Source: Panorpa germanica
Taxonomy: Eukaryota > Arthropoda > Insecta > Mecoptera > Panorpidae
Assembly (NCBI GenBank): GCA_963678705.1
Contig: OY783219.1
Coordinates: 4,278,001 to 4,342,000, forward strand
Direction of reading: 5' to 3'
Length of the DNA stretch: 64,000 bases
This document shows positions 11,501 to 22,600 of the stretch, in pieces. The position numbers and the translations under genes are program-made. Numbering within the stretch: position 1 is the stretch's first letter; every line of letters starts with the position of its first letter. The notes below the pieces were generated by a model. It made no database searches. It saw only the letters and a list, made by a program, of their open reading frames with translations, and was not told the origin of the DNA.

Positions 11501-14410
11501 AATCTAAGTTCACGACTAAATTTCCATGATTTAAACAGAAATCTGGTTTAACGGATATGTAAATGCCCACTCTAATTGTGCCCTGCTCAAATAGATTCTA
11601 ATTCTAATAGTGAAAGGAAGAAATTAATAAATACTTTTGAATAAAACCGAATTCCAGTTTTCTTATTTACATGCTAATTGTATTTAAAGTTCCATCACCT
11701 AGACTTAAGACCGACAACCTTAGTGAAACATGCAAATTGTTACCTTAGAAGATTTTCAAATATACTATGTAAATAAAATACTACAATATAAATAAAAATA
11801 TAATAAATCAGAATTATAGAAGTAGGATAAGAATAAAATGTGACCAATTATAATAATTATAGGTAGAATCAATAATTAGATAAATATAATTAAGGAATTT
11901 TAATTATTTAAATAATGTAGACACAATTTTAATTATAAAATAAATATTGTAAATTCATATAAAGATAATATAATATTTAAGCCTCTGTTTTTTAATTATT
12001 AGATGAATTGCAAAAGCTACAGAATTTGCAAACCAGCTAAAAAAAGGCGCCTGCTAATCGCAAGGCAGAACTAATTAACAGGAAATATATTAAATTTTTT
12101 AAAATATTTTAAACATGGTCAACATTTATGAAAATAGTCCTTGGAGGCTACAGACTTTTTGACACGAAGATTTTTTTCATAATTTCTGATTTCATTTGAG
12201 CTATGAAGACTAATATTTTATACTTATTGTAGTTTTAAGTTTTCTTGAGAGACACTTTTAAAGAAGTGTTTAAATTTATTAAACGACAAATCCAGTGACT
12301 GTAATCTGGGAAATTATTATCAGCAATTACGCTTGCGATGAAGTGAGGGTGCTTTGTGTTATGAAAAGCAGTCGTACGTGTGAAATTATTATGTTAATGT
12401 AATGCGGTTCAGACTGGCCAGCTCTCCAAAGTCTTTCCTCGAATTTCCAACTAGAAAAACATGTATATCTACTATAGTAAATATGATACCAGCTAATATA
12501 GCTTTAAGATTAATTTACAGATAGTAAAATAATGTTTTAATAGCATATTTACGTTGGAAAATTCGCAAAAAGTCTCTGTGTGAATTTATATGAATTTACA
12601 AATGTATATTTTCAATTTCAATATTGTCATGCACCTCTGCAATTCGGCTGAAATTGGTCCCAAATGTCCAAATCCGGATGCTATAGTATTGATTTCAACC
12701 TGTTTCCAGCAACAATATGGTTTATGAATTGCACATTGTTCTCCTTTCTTGGGGCACACGGACTCCAGCATCAAATCCGATCTCATCAATCCGAGTGAAA
12801 TAGGCTATGAAGATGATCATATAGCACAAGCATTTTGCGAATTTTTATGTTTTTAAAATGTGTTAAATTCACCAAGTGCTTTAATGTTTTGTGCACCTTC
12901 AAAAACATTGAAAAATTCTCTGGTTTTTACTGCAACAAATATTCTTTTTTCCATTCGCGTTGGCTTTGTTTTTAGAAGAAGTTTTACTTAAATATATTTG
13001 CAATGAAAGAGGCTTTAAACTTAGGTTTTATAAACAAGCGAATGGAAATAAGATTACGATTGCAGCTTCTTCAATGCTTTCGAGGCATCAGATTTGCAAC
13101 GACGTTTCCACAAATAGTATTATTTATTTGTGGATTTGTATTTCTTAATCGTTGCTAAAGCTGGTGTTAAATGACTTGCTTTTTAAAACTTATTTTAAGT
13201 GACTTTCCAATGTGTCCGGTTTCTTATCAGAATAAAATCAATTATTCCATATTTCAGTAATTAGTATTCCTATTAATATAATTAACATTAGTTCTATAAT
13301 TTCTTAATCCAGAGGTTCTCAAAATATAATAAATACAGTTCGTCCAAATATAATATAAATAAAGTAATATCATATATTAAAAATTAGTATTTTGTAGTAT
13401 ATGAAAATGTATAATATGTAAATATGTTCAATGTTTGAGAACCCTTAATTTTTAGTTTAATAATATAAAAAAATTTAATGCCATTAGCAAAAAAAACAGT
13501 GATAAATGAAAATGATGTTTAAACAACTTCCACAAACCACTATCTAAAACAATTTAAAAAAAACAATACTAATCTATCTACATGAACAAACAAAAAATGC
13601 ACGGTACAAAATCTAAACAATTAGGCGATAATTAAGGTCATGGCTTTTAGAGCACCCATTTTGCCTAAACTGAAATTACAGTAAAAAATTACAAAATATA
13701 GTTTATTCATATGTTAATGTAGAAATAATTTATAAAAAAAGGCACCTACCTGTGCAACGCCCTCTTTTTGTATTGTCTGAAAGATATTGAACAGTTGACC
13801 AGTAAAATCATCAACGGTGATGGTGTCCTTCAGAGCAGACGTCAGAAACTCTGCGTCGTGCGCCACTTTGTGCATCAATTCATTTAAAATAATTTGGAGG
13901 CTAACTGCCTTATCAAATTCCTTTCGAGGAAATGTAGACGGCGTTAAGATGAAGGGGGCAAACTGTAACACAAATTAAACGTGCTAATTATCATATTCAC
14001 AGTGGTTGAATTTGTTGTTTGTGTAACAACATTTATTTAAATCATCATGACTCTTTGTTATTAGCCTGATAGATTGTTCTAGCTTTGATAAGGATTGTCA
14101 TAACTTAATCATATCATTGTATGATGTAATACATTAATAGTTAATTGTAAATATTGCATAATAATATAACAAATTGTACAAGAGTAATGTGGCCTTGAAG
14201 GTTGGAAAAAGTAAATACTTGAAGAGAAAAACTGATAATTATAGAATTGAATACCTGTATACTATCTTTGGAGAATTGTTGCCTAGATCTCATAGAAGCT
14301 CCATGCATTAACGCCCAATCTTTTGCCTTTTCGACAACATCTTCAAGAGTTTTTTCATCCAATGGTAAAGAAATGCAAGGGTCTAACTTTGGTACACTTG
14401 TAGTACTCAT
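5596..14410 (-). CDS. GSS: Glutathione synthetase with two alternative third exons
   Basis: This cytosolic ATP-grasp ligase joins gamma-glutamylcysteine and glycine to make glutathione. Exons (minus strand): 14255-14410 (ATG at 14410), 13750-13962, then either 12635-12804 (3a) or 9029-9162 (3b), then 7196-7238, 6739-6866, 6558-6668, 6250-6463, 6089-6186, 5794-6021 and 5596-5722 (stop). With 3b the protein has 483 residues, close to the 474 of human GSS; with 3a it has 495. Family landmarks are [10 protein letters not shown], LGLx[44 protein letters not shown] (cut here into parts), [13 protein letters not shown] in exon 9 and the closing GGVAAG. Exon 8 has an unusual donor (GTTTGC). Intron 3 is very large because of the alternative exons and several foldback elements. 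It is divergent from the gene at 14776 and convergent with the one ending at 5405. Identification is certain; use of both third exons is inference. Confidence 0.95.
6867..9028 (-). other. GSS introns 3 (proximal part) and 4: AT-rich filler with a recurrent repeat
   Basis: Apart from exon 4 (7196-7238) this stretch is noncoding. Segments around 6985-7175 and 8450-8715 share motifs (atttaataacaa, gtaacgtta, attacgttaa, aataatacatg) with each other and with 25100-25345, indicating an old dispersed element. A (GA)n run lies at 8843-8862. No other gene is seen. Confidence 0.5.
9029..9162 (-). CDS. GSS: GSS exon 3b (canonical version, proximal)
   Basis: This 134 nt exon begins in phase 0 after the exon 2 end (GVAQ) and ends in phase 2 (CAT AG|). 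It encodes [13 protein letters not shown], then a short linker, then [14 protein letters not shown] and LLHR. It matches human GSS around Arg125 (substrate), Glu144 and Asn146 (ATP/Mg), and the 148-151 substrate loop. The residue equal to human Ser151 is kept as Ser. Acceptor TTATTACAG; donor GTACTA, which is weak. Its length and sequence are what the family expects, so it is likely the constitutive enzyme form. Confidence 0.88.
10131..10252. repeat. Small inverted-repeat element with AGGGGTTCTCAAA ends
   Basis: About 122 bp, starting AGGGGTTCTCAAACTA and ending TTTGAGAACCCCT, so the ends form a 13 bp inverted repeat with an AT-rich interior. A diverged relative lies at 13311-13445. It looks like a miniature inverted-repeat transposable element (MITE); superfamily not determined. 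Confidence 0.65.
10450..11054. repeat. Foldback element with ~250-300 bp inverted arms, between GSS exons 3a and 3b
   Basis: The left arm begins CTTTAAGGTGAAACGATACTT and the right arm ends as its reverse complement (AAGTATCGTTTCACCTTAAAG). The arms then match inward for some 250 bp or more, including tatagatggcgatactatacagcaggtt and gcgaatcaaaatctaaagct. Almost the whole element is two arms with a short centre. A truncated copy lies at 35787-36098. It sits in the GSS intron between the two alternative third exons. Confidence 0.85.
11055..12634. other. GSS intronic sequence between the alternative exons
   Basis: Noncoding and AT-rich. Around 11180-11250 and 11440-11480 are short stretches (gtgtattggagttcttttgc and its complement-like form aatacaccctact) that resemble the repeat at 40890-41070 and 44410-44580, in the opposite orientation. 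No gene or structured RNA is recognised. Confidence 0.4.
12635..12804 (-). CDS. GSS: GSS exon 3a (diverged alternative version with cysteine-rich insertion, distal)
   Basis: This 170 nt exon has the same entry phase (0) and exit phase (2) as exon 3b. It encodes [12 protein letters not shown], then an insertion with four cysteines ([16 protein letters not shown]), then [14 protein letters not shown] and LQR. Arg125, Glu144 and Asn146 equivalents are kept, but the Ser151 equivalent is Gly and GG becomes GH. It is 12 residues longer than 3b. Acceptor CTTCATAG; donor GTGCAT, which is poor. The reading frame is fully open and the conserved residues are intact, which argues against a dead copy. Alternative reading: an exon duplication that is decaying or rarely used. 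Confidence 0.75.
13311..13445. repeat. Second copy of the AGGGGTTCTCAAA small inverted-repeat element
   Basis: It starts AGAGGTTCTCAAAATATAA and ends TTTGAGAACCCTT, about 135 bp, diverged from the copy at 10131. It lies in the GSS intron between exon 2 and exon 3a. Confidence 0.55.
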
Positions 14411-14775
14411 AATGACACTGGTTTCGTAATTTACAATTTAATAATTTTAATTATATCTTGAAATAGTTGATTAACTTGAACAGAAAAATTTAGATACGTT
14501 TAATGACAATGATTTAAGGTTATGCTCAGGTATGCTATGTAAATGATGTGACTGTCAATGTCAATTTGCATGTGAAGTGTATGACTTATCGTATAAGTGC
14601 TATCTCTACAGAGATGGCGCTATGTGCACCGTTAGAACTAACTCCAAAAAAAATTACATCTCGTATAAGACAAATGTCAAGCAGTCAAATAGCAAGTGCA
14701 TAATTCATGTTTATAATTAATATTACTGTACGTGAAATATCTGTTACATAAATTTGTACTAATAATAAATTCATA
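14411..14775. promoter_or_regulatory. Compact divergent promoter region of GSS and PSME3IP1
   Basis: Only 365 bp separate the two divergent start codons, so the promoters and both 5' untranslated regions must lie here. An AGATGGCGCTATG motif at 14612-14624 resembles the insect CTCF core (AGGTGGCGC), but this is only a visual similarity. No TATA box is placed convincingly. Confidence 0.5.
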
Positions 14776-15716
14776 ATGAGTTCAGGATTTATTTCTGAAA
14801 CTGAGATCGCAGAGCAAAGACGTAAAAGACAAGAAGAATGGGAAAAAGTTAGACAGGATGATCAACCTGAAGGTTTGTTTTAAATTGTTTATAATTCTAT
14901 AATATACGTGTGCCATTTAACATTAATCAAATAATGTTTGTAAATAATATATATAATACCTTTTTTAGAAGCACCAGAAGAAACATATGACCCTCGTTCT
15001 TTGTTTGAACGCTTGGAAGAGCAGAAACAGAAAAAAGATCACGAGTTCGAGGAGGCCCACAAACTAAGTGAGTATTTCATTAAGTTGCTGTTTGTTTTTA
15101 AAGTTGTTTACTACATATGACTTATAAGATAAAGACGTATCAATTTTTACAAAATGTATTATTTGTTTTAGAGAATATGATAAAAGGACTCGATGATGAT
15201 GAGGTAGACTTTCTCGACCTAGTGGACAGGACAAAATTACAAGTTGAACGTCAACAGAATTTAGAAGAAGCTCGTGAGCTACAAGACTATAGAGACCAAG
15301 TTGCTTCTTTGCAAGAAAAGAACTTTGATCAAAGAATTCAAGCGGAAATAGGAAGTGTTAAACCTAAACCAGCAATCGTTGCTAATAGAGTTTCACAAAG
15401 GAAAATATTAGCTGGAGTTGTTGTGAAGAAACGTAAACTAAGTGAAACGGATGCTGATGCACAGCCTGAAAACAAATCGCCTGAAACTAAAAGCTTGAAA
15501 AAGAAACATACAACACAGGAAGAAGGCGCTGGTACTGACAATAATGTAGCCCTGCGATGTATTGGAATCCTCCCTGGTTTAGGTGCTTACGATGACTCTA
15601 GCAATTCTGAAGACAGTTCCATCTCAGAAGATGATGAAAATTATGATAGAAATAAATTCGATTTGTTGGGTAGAAGAATTCCTTGCAAAAGTAGTCATAT
15701 TCATAAAAATTGTTAA
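14776..15716 (+). CDS. PSME3IP1: PSME3-interacting protein homologue (NIP30/FAM192A family)
   Basis: Three exons (14776-14872, 14969-15067, 15172-15716) encode 246 residues, close to the 254 of the human protein. The family binds the nuclear proteasome activator PA28-gamma. The N-terminus ([20 protein letters not shown]) and [14 protein letters not shown] in exon 2 are the conserved NIP30 domain. [16 protein letters not shown] follows in exon 3. Near the C-terminus [11 protein letters not shown] is followed by a serine-rich acidic stretch ([14 protein letters not shown]). In vertebrates this region is phosphorylated by CK2 and is needed for PA28-gamma binding. A lysine-rich segment at about residues 130-165 may be a nuclear localisation signal. 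Exon phases are consistent. AATAAA sequences follow the stop at about 15808-15830. Confidence 0.95.
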
Positions 15717-16655
15717 AGCTTTTGTTCTTTCTCATATATATTTAAAATGAAATTTTTTTATTGTTGAAATATGTGTTTTCTATTATTCTGTAATCTCCTT
15801 ACAATCAAATAAATAATTATGCAATAAAGTGTTATTGTTTTAGAATATAGTTCTAGATTTAGATCACTTTGGGACCCAGTAAAACAGATTTTGTACTCTC
15901 CCCCTATATGGTAGTGCAATGCATAGACTTTTTTAATAAATTTCATCTAAAATTTAATTCAAAGACTTAAATATGAAATATAAGACTTATGCTTGACGCT
16001 GACTGCTGTGTCTTAAGGGCTCGATTCTTGGACCATAGCTATATTTTCCGTGTTTGGTTGTTATAAATTTATTAAACAGTGGTATAGTAGGCAAATAAGA
16101 GGCTATGACACCACAAAACTGCCAAGATAGTAGGAGGTCGTCGTTGATAGTACTCAGCATCTGAAATACGCCGACTTTAAATAAATTAGATTAAAAAGAA
16201 TATCAAAATATGAATCTGTTTAAAACAAAGACCATTCCGAGGCTAAAGCTCCATTATCACTTACTTAGATTTTGTTTTGAATGTGCGTCTGTAATATACC
16301 TTATAAATTATTATATTTTATACAATTATTTATGTTTTTTTATATTTCACAAGCTGAACTTACATTTAAGTTTAAAACAACAAATGCAAAGGTAAATTCA
16401 GTAGGTGAAAATGTCCCCTAACAGAATTAGCACATCGCTATTACTGACACATGGACTTATTTAGCGCCTGGAAAGCACGCAACAAGTATAACATCTACAC
16501 AATTTATGAAATACATACTACGCTATAAATATTGAATTAGAATGTAGATTGATTTGATTTAATTAAATTAATACATTGTTTGATGAACAGTAAAACACTA
16601 GAAATTCTTTCCTCTTTCTGTTATTTCTTTATTAAATTTTCTTACAAATATAAAG
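15717..16655. other. Convergent 3' intergenic region, no gene
   Basis: This AT-rich spacer lies between the PSME3IP1 stop and the ERMP1-A stop. It contains polyadenylation-like AATAAA motifs for the plus-strand gene. No conserved protein or RNA gene is recognised. Confidence 0.5.
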
Positions 16656-19600
16656 TTAATATTTCCACCCTTCGTAGGTTGACATCCAATGTGTAACATG
16701 AGTCCATTCCGGAAAATATGTCAAGAACGTCCTAAACTCCTGTGTTTCCTTGTTCTCGTGATGCAAATAGTGTGCAGTGATTGCAATATCCATTCGGGGC
16801 CCTGTCCAATTTTCTGGAGTCTAAAATAAGGTATGTTAAAAACAACCGCAAAATTTATTCCATTTAAATTAAAATAAATACCTGAATATCCAAATAAAAT
16901 GATAGTGGGCTATTGTCAGTAGCGTAAGAATAAAAAACAAAGTAGGTCTTCCTGTCGCCCCAAGGGGGCCCTATGTTTGAAACTTTATCAATCAGATCCC
17001 AGCCTATCAGAGAAGCTTTACTGTATGGTGAAATGTATATAGCCATGTGATCCGGTCCTGGAATAATTAATAAAACAAAATTAATTTTCTGTAAATTATA
17101 AATATGTAAAACGTTAAGATTATTTTTACCAGATAGCCTAAAATTAAATCTTTGGACGTTAGCACTAATCGCTTGTGAAGATATTAGTTGCAAAAGTACT
17201 GGAGCTTCCGTTTCCATGACAGTAGGCTTTGCTAGCGGAACCCAGTGGCTGTAGTTACTATAAAAAATATTATATCAGTCAAACCGAAATTTAAATTTGA
17301 ATTTTCCGGTCGCCATCTTGAAAATAAGCGTGTAATCAGTTTTTTGTGTTTATATTGAAAACTATAAGTCTCACGAAAATTTTGTAAAGAGCTTTTTTGT
17401 AGGTATCAGTATTATCTACAACTTTTATCAATGACTTTTTGTTATAACTTTTATAATGGGCTTGTGTCCTCATTTTTTAGTGGTTGATTTTTCAATTGTT
17501 GATTGAAATTGATATTAATAAATGTGTATTGGCGTGTCTATTTTATTAAATATCTAAATATTGACGGAGATATAGCAATTAAAAGTTTGAATTGTAGTTT
17601 TAGCGCTAGAAATGGTCGGCCATATTTGTATGACGTGAAATGCATTTTAACGTCAGTTATTTGTTGAGTAGGTCAGTGCTGTGGTAATGTTTTGTAGCTG
17701 TTGGTAGTCAAATAATCAAGTTAAATCAAAGAATAATAAATTTTTATTTTATTTAACCCTGTTACGGCAGACATAATATTGAAATTTGATTGTTCCTTGA
17801 AATAGCTGTAAATAATATTTGATATTTTGATATATAAATACATATAGCAGAGATTTATGAGCTGTAAGGTTGGTAACGCTTGTGATGTCACATGCACTTG
17901 GAATGTATACAACGTTGAATCCCTTTAATAATTAAGGAGAAAAAATGACTTTTTATAATTGTTAATATTTCTTAACATATTAATTAATTTCACCACTTTA
18001 TTTAAAGATAGCGACGGTTAGGGGGCAGTGTTGACCCCGAAAAAACAAAATTAAATCGAGGTTTGACCTTTTTACGCATTTCCTTAAGTAATAATAAATA
18101 AATTTGTAATAAATTTTGAAATAAACTTACGCTTGGTTATGCATACGGGATGTGAAGAATGGAATTCCACAGTACAGCTCCTCTTTGCACCATTCTGCGG
18201 TGCTGATAGCTTTCTTCATTTCGGGAACATATTCTTCAATGAATCGGGGTGAATTCCGGTCCATAGCTAAGAGGAATACTCCAGAATCTTGTCTCCTGAT
18301 TTCCATGGATTCGCTATGCAGCGTTCGTAGAGTGTGCTAAATTTAATTGTTAAAGTTTGTTTGGTTATATTCTTATTGATTTATAACGTGGCTAGAAAAA
18401 ATTTGATGCATTTTTGTTCGTTATGTTTAAAAATAAAGAACTGCTTCATTACTTTTTAAATATCTACGCGATTCTGGCTTTTAGGCGACTTTTTTAAAAT
18501 TCATGGAGGTTTTTTTTCTAAAAATTTTTTTTGGATTTCTTGAAAAATTTTGATGCAGTTTTGTTCATTATGTTTTAAAATAAAGAACTGCTTCATTACT
18601 TTTTAAATATCTCCGCGATTCTGGCTTTTATGCGACTTTTTTAAAATTTATGGAGGTTTTTTTTCTAAAATTTTTTTTTGGATTTCCTGAAAAATTTTGA
18701 TGCAGTTTTGTTCATTATGTTTTAAAATAAAGAACTGCTTCATTACTTTTTAAATATCTACGCGATTCTGGCTTTTATGCGACTTTTATAAAATTCATGG
18801 AGGTTTTTTTTCTAAAAATTTTTTTTGGATTTCTTGAAAAATTTTGATGCAGTTTTGTTTGTTATGTTTTAAAATAAAGAACTGCTTTATTACTTTTTAA
18901 ATATCTACGCGATTCTGGCTTTTATGCGACTTTTTTAAAATTCATGGTGGTTTTTTTTCTAAAATTTTTTTTTGGATTTCTTGAAAAATTTTGATGCAGT
19001 TTTGTTCGTTATGTTTTAAAATAAAGAACTGCTTCATTACTTTTTAAATATCTACGCGATTCTGGCTTTTATGCGACTTTTTTAAAATTCATGGAGGTTT
19101 TTTTTCTAAAAATTTTTTTTGGATTTCTAGAAAATTTTTGATGCAGTTTTGTTCGTTATGTTTTAAAATAAAGAACTGCTTAATTACTTTTTAAATATCT
19201 ACGCGATTCTGGCTTTTATGCGACTTTTTTAAAATTCATGGAGGTTTTTTTTCTAAAAATTTTTTTTGGATTTCTTGAAAAATTTTGATGCAGTTTTGTT
19301 CATTATGTTTTAAAATAAAGAACTGCTTCATTACTTTTTAAATATCTACGCGATTCTGGCTTTTATGCGACTTTTTTAAAATTCATGGAGGTTTTTTTTC
19401 TAAAAATTTTTTTTGGATTTCTTGAAAATTTTTGATGCAGTTTTGTTCGTTATGTTTTATAATAAAGAACTGCTTCATTACTTTTTAAATATCTACGCGA
19501 TTCTGGCTTTTATGCGACTTTTTTAAAATTCATGGAGGTTTTTTTTCTAAAAATTTTTTTTGGATTTCTTGAAAAATTTTGATGCAGTTTTGTTTGTTAT

Positions 19601-22600
19601 GTTTTAAAATAAAGAACTGCTTTATTACTTTTTAAATATCTACGCGATTCTGGCTTTTATGCGACTTTTTTAAAATTCATGGTGGTTTTTTTTCTAAAAT
19701 TTTTTTTTGGATTTCTTGAAAAATTTTGATGCAGTTTTGTTTGTTATGTTTTAAAATAAAGAACTGCTTTATTACTTTTTAAATATCTACGCGATTCTGG
19801 CTTTTATGCGACTTTTTTAAAATTCATGGAGGTTTTTTTTCTAAAAATTTTTTTTGGATTTCTTGAAAATTTTTGATGCAGTTTTGTTCGTTATGTTTTA
19901 TAATAAAGAACTGCTTCATTACTTTTTAAATATCTACGCGATTCTGGCTTTTATGCGACTTTTTTAAAATTCATGGAGGTCTTTTTTCTAAAAATTTTTT
20001 TTGGATTTCTTGAAAAATTTTGATGCAGTTTTGTTTGTTATGTTTTAAAATAAAGAACTGCTTTATTACTTTTTAAATATCTACGCGATTCTGGCTTTTA
20101 TGCGACTTTTTTAAAATTCATGGAGGTTTTTTTTCTAAAATTTTTTTTTGGATTTCTTGAAAAATTTTGATGCAGTTTTGTTTGTTATGTTTTAAAATAA
20201 AGAACTGCTTTATTACTTTTTAAATATCTACGCGATTCTGGCTTTTATGCGACTTTTTTAAAATTCATGGAGGTTTTTTTTCTAAAAATTTTTTTTGGAT
20301 TTCTTGAAAATTTTTGATGCAGTTTTGTTCGTTATGTTTTAAAATAAAGAACTGCTTCATTTTTTTTTAAATATCTACACGATTCTGGCTTTTATGCGAC
20401 TTTTTTAAAATTCATGGAGGTTTTTTTTCTAAAATTTTTTTTGGATTTCTTGAAAATTTTTGATGCAGTTTTGTTCGTTATGTTTTAAAATAAAGAACTG
20501 CTTTATTACTTTTTAAATATCTACGCGATTCTGGCTTTTATGCGACTTTTTAAAATTCATGGACACAATTTTAAAAGGAAAATTAAAGCAAAAAATGACC
20601 CGATATTTAAAAAGTAATGATGCAGTTCTTTATTTTAAAACATAATGAACAAAACTGCATCAAAATTTTTCAAGAAATTCAAAAAAAATTTTTAGAAAAA
20701 AAACCTCCATGAATTTCAAAAAAGTCGCATAAAAGCCAGAATCGCGTAGATATTTAAAAAGTAATGAAGCAGTTCTTTATTTTAAAACATAATGAACAAA
20801 ACTGCATCAAAATTTTTCAAGAAATTCAAAAAAAATTCTAAGAAAAAAAACCTCCATGAATTTTAAAAAAGTCGCATAAAAGTCAGAATCGCGTAGATAT
20901 TTAAAAAGTAATGAAGCAGTTCTTTATTTTAAAAGATAATGAACAAAACTGCATCAAAATTTTTCAAGAAATCCAAAAAAAAATTTTAGAAAAAAAACCT
21001 CCATGAATTTTAAAAAAGTTGCATAAAAGCCAGAATCGCGTAGATATTTAAAAAGTAATGAAGCAGTTCTTTATTTTAAAACATAATGAACAAAACTGCA
21101 TCAAAATTTTTCAAGAAATCCAAAAAAAATTTTTAGAAAAAAAACCTCCATGAATTTTAAAAAAGTCGCATAAAAGCCAGAATCGCGTAGATATTTAAAA
21201 AGTAATGAAGCAGTTCTTTATTTTAGAACATAATGAACACAACTGCATCAAAATTTTTCAAGAAATCCAAAAAAAATTTTTAGAAAAAAAACCTCCATGA
21301 ATTTTAAAAAAGTCGCATAAAAGCCAGAATCGCGTAGATATTTAAAAAGTAATGAAGCAGTTCTTTATTTTAAAACATAACAAACAAAACTGCATCAAAA
21401 TTTTTCAAGAAATTCAAAAAAAATTTTTAGAAAAAAAACCTCCATGAATTTTAAAAAAGTCGCATAAAAGTCAGAATCGCGGAGATATTTAAAAAGTAAT
21501 GAAGCAGTTCTTTATTTTAAAACATAATGAACAAAACTGCATCAAAATTTTTCAAGAAATCCAAAAAAAATTTTTAGAAAAGAAACCTCCATGAATTTTA
21601 AAAAAGTCGCATAAAAGCCAGAATCGCGTAGATATTTAAAAAGTAATGAAGCAGTTCTTTATTTTAAAACATAACAAACAAAACTGCATCAAAATTTTTC
21701 AAGAAATCCAAAAAAAAATTTTAGAAAAAAAACCTCCATGAATTTTAAAAAAGTCGCATAAAAGCCAGAATCGCGTAGATATTTAAAAAGTAATGAAGCA
21801 GTTCTTTATTTTAAAACATAACAAACAAAACTGCATCAAAATTTTTCAAGAAATCCAAAAAAAAATTTTAGAAAAAAAACCTCCATGAATTTTAAAAAAG
21901 TCGCATAAAAGCCAGAATCGCGTAGATATTTAAAAAGTAATGAAGCAGTTCTTTATTTTAAAACATAACAAACAAAACTGCATCAAAATTTTTCAAGAAA
22001 TCCAAAAAAAAATTTTAGAAAAAAAACCTCCATGAATTTTAAAAAAGTCGCATAAAAGCCAGAATCGCGTAGATATTTAAAAAGTAATGAAGCAGTTCTT
22101 TATTTTAAAACATAACAAACAAAACTGCATCAAAATTTTTCAAGAAATCCAAAAAAAAATTTTAGAAAAAAAACCTCCATGAATTTTAAAAAAGTCGCAT
22201 AAAAGCCAGAATCGCGTAGATATTTAAAAAGTAATAAAGCAGTTCTTTATTTTAAAACATAACAAACAAAACTGCATCAAAATTTTTCAAGAAATCCAAA
22301 AAAAATTTTTAGAAAAAAAACCTCCATGAATTTTAAAAAAGTCGCATAAAAGCCAGAATCGCGTAGATATTTAAAAAGTAATAAAGCAGTTCTTTACTTT
22401 AAATTATAACGAACATAACTGCATTAAAAATTTTAAGGAAATCAAAAAAAAAAATTGATAAAAAATCAGTTCATGTATTTAACAATGATTGCAAGAAAGC
22501 CAGAAAAATGTAACTATTGTAAATTTAATTAAACAGTTTATCAATTTAACATGTAGAGGCCATAACTCAATTAAAAATTCACACACATTCAAAATATTAA

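Noticed and set aside
12635-12804. Exon 3a as evidence of a second complete GSS gene
   Set aside because: No second copy of any other GSS exon exists between 5.6 and 14.4 kb, and the phases fit one gene with alternative exons.
18385-22430. Regular array considered as CRISPR
   Set aside because: The unit is 147 bp with no unique spacers, it is AT-rich, inverted in two arms and in an animal intron. It is a satellite inside a transposon.
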